From Streptomyces malachitofuscus (lineage in GTDB: Bacteria > Actinomycetota > Actinomycetes > Streptomycetales > Streptomycetaceae): 64,000 bases of DNA. Positions 16,868 to 26,854 of this stretch are shown one piece after another. The notes below the pieces were generated by a model. That model was not told the origin of the DNA, ran no database searches, and was given only the letters and a program-made list of their open reading frames with translations. The translations under genes were made by a program, and so were the position numbers. How positions within the stretch are numbered: the first letter of the stretch is position 1; every line of letters begins with the position of its first letter. The stretch lies in NCBI RefSeq assembly GCF_014650055.1, contig NZ_BMUF01000001.1:372001-436000 (forward strand), given 5' to 3'.

Positions 16868-17640
16868 GCGAGGCGACGCCGCAGGAGCTGCTGGCCAAGC
16901 TGCTGACCGATCCCCGGGCCCTCGCCGAACTGCGGCAGAACCCGGATGCCTGCGCGGCTCGGTACGGTCTCCCAGCGCAGGAGGTGCGGCGGCTGTCGAC
17001 CGCGGGGATGCCCGGCCTCCGCGTGGCAGCCTCGGTGACCCGGTGGAAGAACCTCTCGGCCGTCATGGGCTCGCTGCCGGCCACACTGGCTCTGTGCCAG
17101 GCCGTGGTCGACGACGACACCATCGTCGGCGAGGTCCTGGCACACGTGCGGATGACCACTCCTCGAGGAGTGGTCAGTGCGGGAGAACGGCTGGGGGAGC
17201 TCGCCTCCCGCCATGCCGGTGATGCCAGGCGCTCCGTCATCCAGGACGTGGTCAGGTACGAGACGCTGAGCTACGAGATACGCGAGCACGCCGCACAGGG
17301 ACAGCCGGACCCCGGCCGTGGTCCCTCACTGGGCGCGTGTGTGCGGGCGGTGACCTTCGGCTGTCCCGTGGCCGAGGTCCAGCGGCGGATCCTCGCCGGG
17401 AGGCCGTTCGAGGATCTTCGCGAGCGGACAACGCACTATCTGGTGTCGGTGCGCCCCGGCGGACGGATGCGCGTCCATCGCATTCCGGAGGCTCTGCGGG
17501 ACCTGCTGGGCCTGTGCGACGGCAGCCGACCCGTCACCGTGTTGAGCCACCGGCTCGGAATGCCCACCGACCGGGTGGAGCAGGCGCTGGCAAAGGTGCG
17601 TGCCCTGGGTGTGGAGATACGTACGGGCCCGGCCGCGTGA
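16864..17640 (+). CDS. MNIO partner protein with C-terminal RRE-like winged helix
   Basis: 258 residues, GTG start overlapping the MNIO stop. I recognise it by position and layout, not by a strong motif. The N-terminus (LLAKLLTDPRALAELRQNPDACAARYGL) is a helical start resembling Nif11-like or DUF2063-type segments. The middle is helical and contains two Cys. The last ~80 residues (HRIPEALRDLLGLCDGSRPV, LGMPTDRVEQALAKVRALGVEI) look like a PqqD/RRE winged helix that would hold the precursor leader for the MNIO enzyme, as MbnC, TglI and BufC do for theirs. No catalytic residues are evident. It is the last gene of the cluster. Confidence 0.72.
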   Translation: MSEATPQELLAKLLTDPRALAELRQNPDACAARYGLPAQEVRRLSTAGMPGLRVAASVTRWKNLSAVMGSLPATLALCQAVVDDDTIVGEVLAHVRMTTPRGVVSAGERLGELASRHAGDARRSVIQDVVRYETLSYEIREHAAQGQPDPGRGPSLGACVRAVTFGCPVAEVQRRILAGRPFEDLRERTTHYLVSVRPGGRMRVHRIPEALRDLLGLCDGSRPVTVLSHRLGMPTDRVEQALAKVRALGVEIRTGPAA

Positions 17641-17723
17641 CGGTCGTGCAGGCCGCCGGGCACCGCGGAGCGGGCGGTCGCACTGCGTGACGCCGTATCG
17701 CACATGGTGACCGGCGCACCCCT

Positions 17724-17746
17724 CCCGGCGTGCGTCCGACGCCGGG
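17724..17746 (+). terminator. Probable terminator after the RiPP operon
   Basis: CCCGGCGT (17724-17731) pairs perfectly with ACGCCGGG (17739-17746) around a 7-nt loop, 84 bp after the last cluster gene. A weaker 6-bp hairpin follows at 17759-17780. There is no clear T-run, as is common for Streptomyces terminators. Confidence 0.5.
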
Positions 17747-17883
17747 CGCGGTCGACCGGCCCGCGCCATCCGCGGCGGGCCCGTACCATGGGGTGAGGCC
17801 GTGGCGTGTGTCAGCCCGGCAGGGCCCGCACACCACAGACGCTCGTGCAGGGCATTCCTCAGCACTCCGGGAGTACGCCTTTT

Positions 17884-19791
<1,908 letters not shown>

Positions 19792-19820
19792 GGGCGGCAG
19801 GAGACTTCCTGCGCCACAGA

Positions 19821-19864
19821 CGACGGCGCCGGTCACCCGTTGCACGGGCTGACCGGCGCCGTCG
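19821..19864 (+). terminator. typA terminator
   Basis: A perfect 15-bp outer stem (19821-19835 with 19850-19864) encloses an inner CCCG/CGGG stem (19836-19839 with 19845-19848). It begins 30 bp after the typA stop. This is a strong GC-rich Streptomyces-type terminator without a T-run. Confidence 0.85.
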
Positions 19865-20427
19865 GTGTTCAGGGACCCGAGGACGTCGGCGGACGCAGAG
19901 GGAAAACCCTTGATCTGGCCCGGACGCATCGTCGAAGCGGTTCGATCGCACTACCCTCCTCAGGGAGCGACGCGACCTGCGTCGGCACATTCAGGGGCCC
20001 GCGGACATGACCAAAGGCCTTGCCGGCCAGGCGTGCTGAGCACGCGGCAGACCCGAAGGCGCCATGCACGGCGGCCACGCTACTCGCAATCGGATTTCCC
20101 TCGAAGTGTGTCCGGTATTCGGACGGACGATCCCGATAGGCGTGTAACAAGTCCGTTTCGTAAGGATCTTTCACCAAAGGGTTTGTCCGGATTTTGGAAG
20201 ATGTAGGCCCCATCTGTGATCGAACCGATACCTCGGGGGTGTGGTTCGGTCACGGTGCATGGCAGATAGTTAGGCCGGTAGAGCTCGGATCAACGAGCAG
20301 CGCGCTGACGGCGCAGCTCACGAGCGCGGGGGCACCTGACGATCTCCTACACCGGCGACGGGCGGTGGACGGTGGCTGTCGTGTGCTCCCCTTTGCGGTG
20401 AACCAATGGACTCATGAGGAGGAACCC
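19865..20427 (+). other. 563-bp upstream region of the first peptide-transporter operon
   Basis: No convincing gene is present on either strand. The part from about 20090 to 20240 is clearly richer in A+T than its surroundings and is the likely promoter zone of the operon starting at 20428. The ribosome site GAGGAGGAA (20416-20424) closes the region. I could not pick a promoter pair with confidence. Confidence 0.5.
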
Positions 20428-22044
20428 ATGCGCGGTGCCAAGAGCGCCAAGTGGGTCGCGGGTGCGATAGTCGTCGCGCTGGCTGCCACTGCCTGTGGAG
20501 GCAGCGACAGTGACAACGAGGGACAGAAGAAGGGCTCCGGGCCCGAGGGCTACGTCTCGATCGACGTCGGCGAGCCCCAGAAGCCGCTGATCCCGGCCGA
20601 CACCAACGAGTCCAACGGCTCGTACGTGATCCAGTCCCTGTTCACCCAGCTGCTCGACTTCGACGCCAAGGGCGAGATCGTCTACACGAACGCCGAGTCG
20701 GTCACCACCGACGACTCGAAGACGTGGACGGTCAAGCTCAAGAAGGGCTGGAAGTTCCACAACGGCGAAGAGGTCACCTCCAAGTCGTACATCGACGCGT
20801 GGAACTGGTACGCCAACATCAAGAACAACCAGCAGAACTCCTTCTGGTTCCAGGACATCAAGGGTTACGACGACGTCCACCCTGAGAAGGGCGACCCGAA
20901 GGCCGAGACCATGTCCGGTCTGAAGGCCGTGGACGACCACACCTTCACCATTGAGCTGAAGTACACGATGCCGTACTTCAACTACAAGCTGGGCTACGCC
21001 ACGTGGGCCCCGCTGCCCAAGGTCTTCTACGACGACCCGAAGGCCTTCGGTCAGAAGCCGATCGGCAACGGTCCCTACACGTTCGAGAAGTGGGACCACA
21101 AGAAGCTCATCCAGGTCAAGGCCTGGGACGAGTACCAGGGCCCGAACAAGGCGAAGAACAAGGGCGTCCAGTTCAAGGCCTACACGACGCTCGAGGCCGC
21201 CTACAAGGACGTCGTCTCCGGCAACCTGGACATGATCCGCCAGGTCGGCCCGACGGACCTGCCGAAGTACAAGCAGGACCTCGGCGACGGCGCCATCGAG
21301 CAGCCGTACGCGGCCATCCAGACGCTGACCCCGGCGTTCTACTCCAAGACCTTCAAGGACATCGACCCGAAGGTCCTGCAGGGCCTGTCGATGGCGATCG
21401 ACCGTGAGACGATCACCAAGACGGTTCTGAACAACACCCGTACGCCGGCCAAGTCCTTCACCCCGCCCGGCGTCAAGGGCAACCAGGACCTGGACACCGA
21501 CGTGTTCACCTACAACCCGAAGAAGGCCAAGCAGCTCGTTGAAGAGGGCGGCGGCGTTCCGGGCAACAAGTTCACCGTTCAGTACAACACTGACGGTGGA
21601 CACAAGGAGTGGGTGACCGCGGTCTGCGAGTCCATCCGCAACGCCACCGGCGTCGACTGCGTCGGCGACCCCAAGCCGGACTTCGCCACGGACCTCGAGG
21701 CCCGTGACAACGACCAGGTGAAGGGCATGTACCGCGGTGGCTGGGTCGCCGACTACCCGGTCAACGCCAACTTCATGAAGGAGCTTTACCACACCACCGC
21801 CGAGGCCAACAACGGTCGCTTCTCCAACAAGGAGATCGACAAGCTGATGAACGAGGCCGACCAGGCCAGTTCCCTCGAGGAGTCGGTGAAGGCCTTCCAG
21901 GAGGTCGAGAAGAAGCTGGTGGAGCACATGCCGGCCATCCCGCTCTGGTACTACCGCATCAACGGCGGCCACGGTAAGAACGTCGACAACGTCAACGTCG
22001 ACTTCCACGGTGACCTCGAAGTGTGGGCCGTCACCACCAAGTAA
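20428..22044 (+). CDS. Oligopeptide-binding lipoprotein, operon 1
   Basis: 538 residues, ATG at 20428 with GAGGAGGAA just upstream. The signal peptide ends in LAATAC, lipid-modified at Cys23. The body is a family-5 solute-binding protein (PADTNESNGSYVIQSLFTQL; WKFHNGEEVTSKSYIDAWNW; KPIGNGPYTFEKW; GLSMAIDRETI; the C-terminal MPAIPLWYYRINGG). It delivers peptides to the permease encoded downstream. Codon use is strongly biased to C-ending Lys/Asn/Asp codons, suggesting high expression. It is paralogous to the lipoprotein at 30960 (same signal-peptide length and lipobox). It resembles the BldK-type importers of Streptomyces, but orthology cannot be decided here. Confidence 0.92.
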   Translation: MRGAKSAKWVAGAIVVALAATACGGSDSDNEGQKKGSGPEGYVSIDVGEPQKPLIPADTNESNGSYVIQSLFTQLLDFDAKGEIVYTNAESVTTDDSKTWTVKLKKGWKFHNGEEVTSKSYIDAWNWYANIKNNQQNSFWFQDIKGYDDVHPEKGDPKAETMSGLKAVDDHTFTIELKYTMPYFNYKLGYATWAPLPKVFYDDPKAFGQKPIGNGPYTFEKWDHKKLIQVKAWDEYQGPNKAKNKGVQFKAYTTLEAAYKDVVSGNLDMIRQVGPTDLPKYKQDLGDGAIEQPYAAIQTLTPAFYSKTFKDIDPKVLQGLSMAIDRETITKTVLNNTRTPAKSFTPPGVKGNQDLDTDVFTYNPKKAKQLVEEGGGVPGNKFTVQYNTDGGHKEWVTAVCESIRNATGVDCVGDPKPDFATDLEARDNDQVKGMYRGGWVADYPVNANFMKELYHTTAEANNGRFSNKEIDKLMNEADQASSLEESVKAFQEVEKKLVEHMPAIPLWYYRINGGHGKNVDNVNVDFHGDLEVWAVTTK

Positions 22045-22080
22045 GAGGATCCTCAGGGCTCTTCCCATTCGGCCGTAAAC

Positions 22081-22107
22081 CCACTGCCGCCGCTCAGGCG
22101 GCGGTGG
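22081..22107 (+). promoter_or_regulatory. Stem-loop between binding-protein and permease genes
   Basis: 22081-22091 pairs with 22097-22107 (11 bp, one T-G pair) with a 5-nt loop, 37 bp after the lipoprotein stop and 71 bp before the permease start. Such hairpins commonly stabilise the binding-protein mRNA or partly terminate transcription so that the lipoprotein exceeds the membrane components. Confidence 0.6.
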
Positions 22108-22177
22108 GAGGTGCGTGGGGTCGTCTCGTCACCAGGAGGCGGCCCCCCACCTGCGTTAACCCCTCACGGAGGCACCT

Positions 22178-23107
22178 ATGGGGCGCTATGTCGCACGACG
22201 ACTGCTCCAGATGATCCCGGTCTTCATCGGGTCAACCTTGATCATCTTCTGTATGATGTACGCCCTGCCCGGCGATCCCGTCCGGGCGATGATGGGGGAT
22301 CAGGCGTACGACCCGGCGGTGGTCGCGAGCATCAAGAAGGATCTGGGTCTAGACCAGCCGCTTCTGCAGCAGTACGTGAACTACATGACTGGGCTGGTCC
22401 AGGGCGACTTCGGCACCCAGATCGCCAGTCAGCGACCCATCAGTGACGTCATCGCCGACGCGTTCCCGGTGACGGTCAGACTGACGATCTTCGCCTTCAC
22501 CTTCGTCACGCTCGTGGGCATCGGCCTCGGTGTCGCCGCCGGCCTGCGCCCCGACACGCTGCGTGACCGCGGACTGCTGACGCTGACCCTGTTCCTCGTC
22601 TCCATGCCGTCCTTCGTGCTGGGCTTCCTGTTGCAGTACCTGCTCGCGTTCAAGTGGAACGTCACCACACCCACGGTGACCGACTCGACGGACTTCTCCC
22701 AGCTGGCGCTTCCCGCCACCGTGCTGGCTTCGCTCTCCCTCGCCTATGTCGCCCGGCTGACCCGTACATCGATCGCGGAGAACCTGCGCTCGGACTACAT
22801 GCGCACCGCCGTCGCCAAGGGGCTGCCGCGTCGCCGCGTCATCGGTGTCCACCTGCTGCGCAATTCGCTGATCCCCGTGGTCACCTTCCTCGGCATCGAG
22901 ATCGGCAGCCTGATGACCGGCGCCATCGTGACCGAGGGCATCTTCAACGTGCGGGGTATCGGCGTCGAGATCTACGAGGCGCTCATCCGGCGCGAGGGCG
23001 CCACGGTCGTGGGCATCGCCTCGCTGATGGTGCTCATCTACCTCGCCGCCAGCTTGATCGTCGACCTGCTTTACGCGGTCCTGGACCCGAGGATCCGATA
23101 TGCCTGA
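22178..23107 (+). CDS. Oligopeptide ABC transporter permease OppB-type, operon 1
   Basis: 309 residues, ATG at 22178 after a GGAGG site. The N-terminus MGRYVARRLLQMIPVFIG begins the first of six membrane helices. The cytoplasmic coupling loop RTSIAENLRSDYMRTAVAKG matches the EAA motif of the family. It forms the membrane channel with the OppC-type partner. It overlaps the next gene by 8 bp (coupled translation). Confidence 0.93.
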   Translation: MGRYVARRLLQMIPVFIGSTLIIFCMMYALPGDPVRAMMGDQAYDPAVVASIKKDLGLDQPLLQQYVNYMTGLVQGDFGTQIASQRPISDVIADAFPVTVRLTIFAFTFVTLVGIGLGVAAGLRPDTLRDRGLLTLTLFLVSMPSFVLGFLLQYLLAFKWNVTTPTVTDSTDFSQLALPATVLASLSLAYVARLTRTSIAENLRSDYMRTAVAKGLPRRRVIGVHLLRNSLIPVVTFLGIEIGSLMTGAIVTEGIFNVRGIGVEIYEALIRREGATVVGIASLMVLIYLAASLIVDLLYAVLDPRIRYA

Positions 23108-24062
23108 CAAGACCATCGAGAAGACGGTCGACGCCCTTCCCGGGGACACCGCGAGCACCGCCGGCGTCGTCGTGACCGAATCCGGCCCGGCTCCCGAGAA
23201 GGCGCGCAGCCTGTGGTCCGACGCCTGGCACGACCTGCGGCGCAACCCGCTGTTCCTGATCTCCGCCGTGCTGATCGTGTTCCTGCTGGTGATGGCGGCC
23301 TGGCCGGGACTGTTCACCAGCGCCTCGCCGCGCCACGCCGACCTGGCCAAGCACTACCTGGGCAAACCGAACTGGGGCAACTTCTTCGCTCCCGACTGGC
23401 TGGGCTATGACGTCCAGGGCCGTTCGATCTACGCCCGGGTCGTTTACGGCGCCCGCGCCTCGATCACCGTCGGTGTGGGGGTCACCCTCGCCGTCACCGT
23501 TCTCGGCACGGTCATCGGAATGATCGCCGGCTACTTCGGCGGCTGGACCGACTCCCTGCTCTCACGGATGACCGACATCTTCCTCGGTATCCCGTTCCTG
23601 CTCGGCGCCCTGGTGATCCTCAACTCCTTCGACGACCGCACCGTCTGGGTCGTGATCATGGCCCTGGCCTTCCTCGGCTGGACCCAGATCGCCCGTGTCG
23701 CCCGCGGCGCTGTGATCACCATCAAGCAGTCCGACTACGTGGTGGCCGCCAAGGCCCTCGGCGCCTCGACGTCCCGGATCCTGTTCCGGCACGTCCTGCC
23801 CAACGCGGTCGCGCCCATCATCGTCGTGGCGACCATCGCGCTCGGCGGCTACATCGCTGCCGAAGCCACCCTGTCCTTCCTGGGCGTGGGTCTCGGCGAC
23901 ACGGCCGTGTCCTGGGGCGGCGACGTGGCGCGTGGACGTGAGCAGCTCCGCATCGCACCCCACACCCTGATCATTCCGTCGGTGATGGTGTCGATCACGG
24001 TGCTCTCGTTCCTGATGTTCGGCGATGCGGTACGCAACGCCCTCGACCCCAAGCTGCGCTGA
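23100..24062 (+). CDS. Oligopeptide ABC transporter permease OppC-type, operon 1
   Basis: 320 residues. A ~35-residue cytoplasmic N-terminus precedes the OppC_N segment (SLWSDAWHDLRRNPLFLISA), an extracellular loop, and five further helices. The EAA loop reads RGAVITIKQSDYVVAAKALGAS. It ends DAVRNALDPKLR, as OppC/DppC proteins do. It pairs with the OppB-type permease and docks the two ATPases encoded next. Confidence 0.93.
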   Translation: MPDKTIEKTVDALPGDTASTAGVVVTESGPAPEKARSLWSDAWHDLRRNPLFLISAVLIVFLLVMAAWPGLFTSASPRHADLAKHYLGKPNWGNFFAPDWLGYDVQGRSIYARVVYGARASITVGVGVTLAVTVLGTVIGMIAGYFGGWTDSLLSRMTDIFLGIPFLLGALVILNSFDDRTVWVVIMALAFLGWTQIARVARGAVITIKQSDYVVAAKALGASTSRILFRHVLPNAVAPIIVVATIALGGYIAAEATLSFLGVGLGDTAVSWGGDVARGREQLRIAPHTLIIPSVMVSITVLSFLMFGDAVRNALDPKLR

Positions 24063-24073
24063 GGGAGGCGTAC

Positions 24074-25132
24074 GTGACCATCATCGATGAAACAGCCGAG
24101 AGTCCCGCGCCGGACGGCGCGCAGGACGCCGGCCGTCCGCTGCTCGAAGTCCGTGACCTGCACGTGGAGTTCAGCACCCGCGACGGCGTCGCCAAGGCCG
24201 TGAACGGCGTCAACTATTCCGTCGCCGCGGGCGAGACGCTCGCCGTGCTCGGCGAGTCCGGTTCCGGCAAGTCCGTCACCGCCCAGGCCATCATGGGCAT
24301 CCTCGACATGCCTCCCGGCCGTATCCCCAAGGGCGAAATCCTCTTCCGCGGCCAGGACATGCTGAAGATGTCCGGCGAGGAGCGCCGGAAGATCCGCGGC
24401 AACAAGATCGCGATGATCTTCCAGGACGCGCTGTCCTCGCTGAACCCGGTGCTCTCCGTGGGCTACCAGCTCGGCGAGATGTTCCGCGTCCACCAGGGCC
24501 TGTCCAAGAAGGAAGCCAAGGCCAAGTCGATCGAGCTGATGGACCGGGTGAAGATCCCGGCCGCCGCGGCCCGGGTCAACGACTACCCGCACCAGTTCTC
24601 GGGCGGTATGCGCCAGCGCATCATGATCGCGATGGCGCTCGCCCTGGAGCCGGACCTGATCATCGCCGACGAGCCCACCACGGCCCTCGACGTGACCGTC
24701 CAGGCCCAGGTCATGGACCTGCTCGCCGAGCTTCAGCGCGAGTACCACATGGGCCTGATCCTGATCACCCACGACCTCGGCGTCGTCGCCGACGTCGCGG
24801 ACAAGATCGCGGTGATGTACGCGGGACGTATCGTGGAGACGGCGCCCGTGCACGAGCTGTACAAGCGGCCCGCCCACCCCTACACCAAGGGTCTGCTCGA
24901 ATCGATCCCGCGCCTGGACCAGAAGGGCCAGGAGCTGTACGCGATCAAGGGACTGCCGCCCAACCTGACGCGCATCCCGTCCGGCTGCGCCTTCAATCCG
25001 CGGTGTCCGCAGGCGCAGGACATCTGCCGTACGGACATCCCGCAGCTGTTCCCCGTCACCGAGCAGGACGGCGGCGAGCTGGCCGGCCGCGGCAGCGCGT
25101 GCCACTTCTGGAAGGAGACGATCCATGGCTGA
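24074..25132 (+). CDS. Oligopeptide ABC transporter ATPase OppD-type, operon 1
   Basis: 352 residues, GTG at 24074 behind GGGAGG. Motifs: Walker [10 protein letters not shown], signature [15 protein letters not shown], Walker [14 protein letters not shown]-loop LILITHDLG. The C-terminal oligopeptide-transporter extension holds [14 protein letters not shown], part of the [4Fe-4S]/Cys motif known in OppD/DppD proteins. A Ser follows the Walker Lys where Thr is commoner; this is usual for OppD. It overlaps the OppF-type gene by 8 bp. Confidence 0.94.
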   Translation: MTIIDETAESPAPDGAQDAGRPLLEVRDLHVEFSTRDGVAKAVNGVNYSVAAGETLAVLGESGSGKSVTAQAIMGILDMPPGRIPKGEILFRGQDMLKMSGEERRKIRGNKIAMIFQDALSSLNPVLSVGYQLGEMFRVHQGLSKKEAKAKSIELMDRVKIPAAAARVNDYPHQFSGGMRQRIMIAMALALEPDLIIADEPTTALDVTVQAQVMDLLAELQREYHMGLILITHDLGVVADVADKIAVMYAGRIVETAPVHELYKRPAHPYTKGLLESIPRLDQKGQELYAIKGLPPNLTRIPSGCAFNPRCPQAQDICRTDIPQLFPVTEQDGGELAGRGSACHFWKETIHG

Positions 25133-26273
25133 GCTGAAGAAGACGGACGAGTCCATGGACGCCACCCCCAACGTCGCCGAGGTCGAGACGGTCGACGCGG
25201 CGAGCGAGGAAGAGGCGGTGGCCGCGTTCGACGCGCCCGTCAGCCGTGGTGAGCCGATCCTCCAGGTGCGCGGCCTGGTGAAGCACTTCCCGCTGACCCA
25301 GGGCATCCTGTTCAAGCGTCAGGTCGGCGCGGTCAAGGCCGTGGACGGGATCTCCTTCGACCTCTACCAGGGTGAGACGCTCGGCATCGTGGGCGAGTCC
25401 GGCTGTGGCAAGTCCACGGTCGCCAGGCTCCTGATGATGCTCGAGAAGGCGACTGCGGGCGAGGTCTTCTACAAGGGCCAGGACATCACCAAGCTGTCCG
25501 GACGTGCGCTGAAGGCGGTCCGGCGGAACATCCAGATGGTGTTCCAGGACCCGTACACCTCGCTCAACCCCCGGATGACGGTGGGCGACATCATCGGGGA
25601 GACCTTCGAGATCCACCCGGAGGTGGCGCCGAAGGGCGACCGCCGCCGCAAGGTCCAGGAGCTCCTGGACGTGGTGGGTCTCAACCCCGAGTACATCAAC
25701 CGCTACCCGCACCAGTTCTCGGGCGGTCAGCGCCAGCGCATCGGCATCGCCCGCGGCCTGGCCCTCAACCCCGAGATCATCATCTGCGACGAGCCGGTCT
25801 CCGCGCTGGACGTGTCGGTTCAGGCGCAGGTCGTCAACCTGATGGAGAAGCTGCAGGACGAGTTCAACCTGTCCTACCTCTTCATCGCGCACGACCTGTC
25901 GATCGTCCGCCACATCTCGGACCGCGTGGGGGTGATGTACCTCGGCAAGATGGCCGAGATCGGCACGGATACGCAGATCTACGACCACCCGACGCACCCC
26001 TACACCCAGGCGCTGCTGTCGGCGGTCCCGGTCCCCGACCCGGAGTCCCGCGAGGGCCGCGAGCGGATCATCCTCACCGGTGACGTGCCGTCCCCGGCCA
26101 ACCCGCCCTCGGGCTGCCGTTTCCGCACTCGCTGCTGGAAGGCCCAGGACAAGTGCGCCGAGGAGGTCCCGCTGCTGGCCGTTCCCGAGCGCTTCAAGGG
26201 GTCGGACTCCCTGGCGGCCCATGAGTCCGCCTGCCACTTCGCCGAGGAAAAGGACGTCGTCCACGCGGCCTGA
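25125..26273 (+). CDS. Oligopeptide ABC transporter ATPase OppF-type, operon 1
   Basis: 382 residues. An acidic N-terminal tail of about 40 residues precedes the ATPase: Walker [25 protein letters not shown] signature, [12 protein letters not shown]alker [23 protein letters not shown]. The C-terminal [14 protein letters not shown] Cys motif matches OppF/DppF. The operon-2 paralogue at 35462 lacks the acidic tail. It is the last gene of operon 1 and is followed by a strong terminator. Confidence 0.94.
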   Translation: MAELKKTDESMDATPNVAEVETVDAASEEEAVAAFDAPVSRGEPILQVRGLVKHFPLTQGILFKRQVGAVKAVDGISFDLYQGETLGIVGESGCGKSTVARLLMMLEKATAGEVFYKGQDITKLSGRALKAVRRNIQMVFQDPYTSLNPRMTVGDIIGETFEIHPEVAPKGDRRRKVQELLDVVGLNPEYINRYPHQFSGGQRQRIGIARGLALNPEIIICDEPVSALDVSVQAQVVNLMEKLQDEFNLSYLFIAHDLSIVRHISDRVGVMYLGKMAEIGTDTQIYDHPTHPYTQALLSAVPVPDPESREGRERIILTGDVPSPANPPSGCRFRTRCWKAQDKCAEEVPLLAVPERFKGSDSLAAHESACHFAEEKDVVHAA

Positions 26274-26287
26274 CCGCACCACGGCAA

Positions 26288-26338
26288 CACGAGCCGGTTC
26301 TCCGGTGTCCCGCACGGACACCGGAGAACCGGCTCGTG
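26288..26338 (+). terminator. Perfect 23-bp terminator of peptide-transporter operon 1
   Basis: 26288-26310 and 26316-26338 are exact reverse complements with a 5-nt loop (CGCAC), starting 14 bp after the OppF-type stop. It is the longest perfect hairpin I found in the window and, being symmetric, would also stop transcription arriving from the minus-strand regulator. Confidence 0.92.
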
Positions 26339-26854
26339 CCTTTCGAGGCGCGCGTGCCGACGACGGGCGTGCGACACCGGGCCGGGCCCGTCGGCCGGGG
26401 GCGTCGCCCAACTCGCGCCGGCGCCGCGCGTCGAGTCCCGCGCGCCCTTCCCGGTCCAGCCCCTGCTCGCGTTCCCGGCGCAGCGTGTCGGCCGGCATCC
26501 CGGCCCGGGGCCGGTGACACAGCCCCGCAGCGCGCGCCGAGGAACCGTCCACGCCGGCCACCTTCCCAGCCCGGCTCGACCAGCCCCAGTGGAAGCGATC
26601 CGGACCCCATGCACTGCCACGCCGTGGGCGACGGCGCCCAGCATCGGCCCTCGCGGGCCGTGTGCCGCTCGGGCGACCCAGGAGCCGGAGCGCCCGCTGT
26701 GATCACCCGGGCCGCTGATGAGTCCGGCTTGCGCGCGATGAGGTACGACCTTTCCGCGACAACTCCCGACCCACCCATGCGGTTCCGCTCAGAACCAGGA
26801 TCTCCATACCCTCAGTGGTTGGGCCGACAGCAGATGCTCAGCCGTCCATCGCTC
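26339..26854. other. 516-bp gene-free stretch between operon 1 and the AfsR-like regulator
   Basis: Open frames run through it on both strands, but they cross the terminator or continue antisense into the regulator gene and show no recognisable domain or ribosome site. I see no RNA gene or repeat. It may be decayed sequence. Confidence 0.45.

Noticed and set aside
9646..17640. Thiopeptide or lanthipeptide cluster
   Set aside because: No LanB/LanC-type dehydratase, cyclase or pyridine synthase is present, and the core is poor in Ser/Thr.
20428..26273. Calling operon 1 or 2 bldK
   Set aside because: Position suggests it, but the gene order known for bldK starts with a permease and BldKB is longer; only a phylogeny could decide.
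26194..26778. Minus-strand ORF in the gene-free stretch after operon 1
   Set aside because: It spans the 23-bp terminator and the end of the OppF-type gene, and its Arg/Gly/Pro composition is that of a shadow frame.
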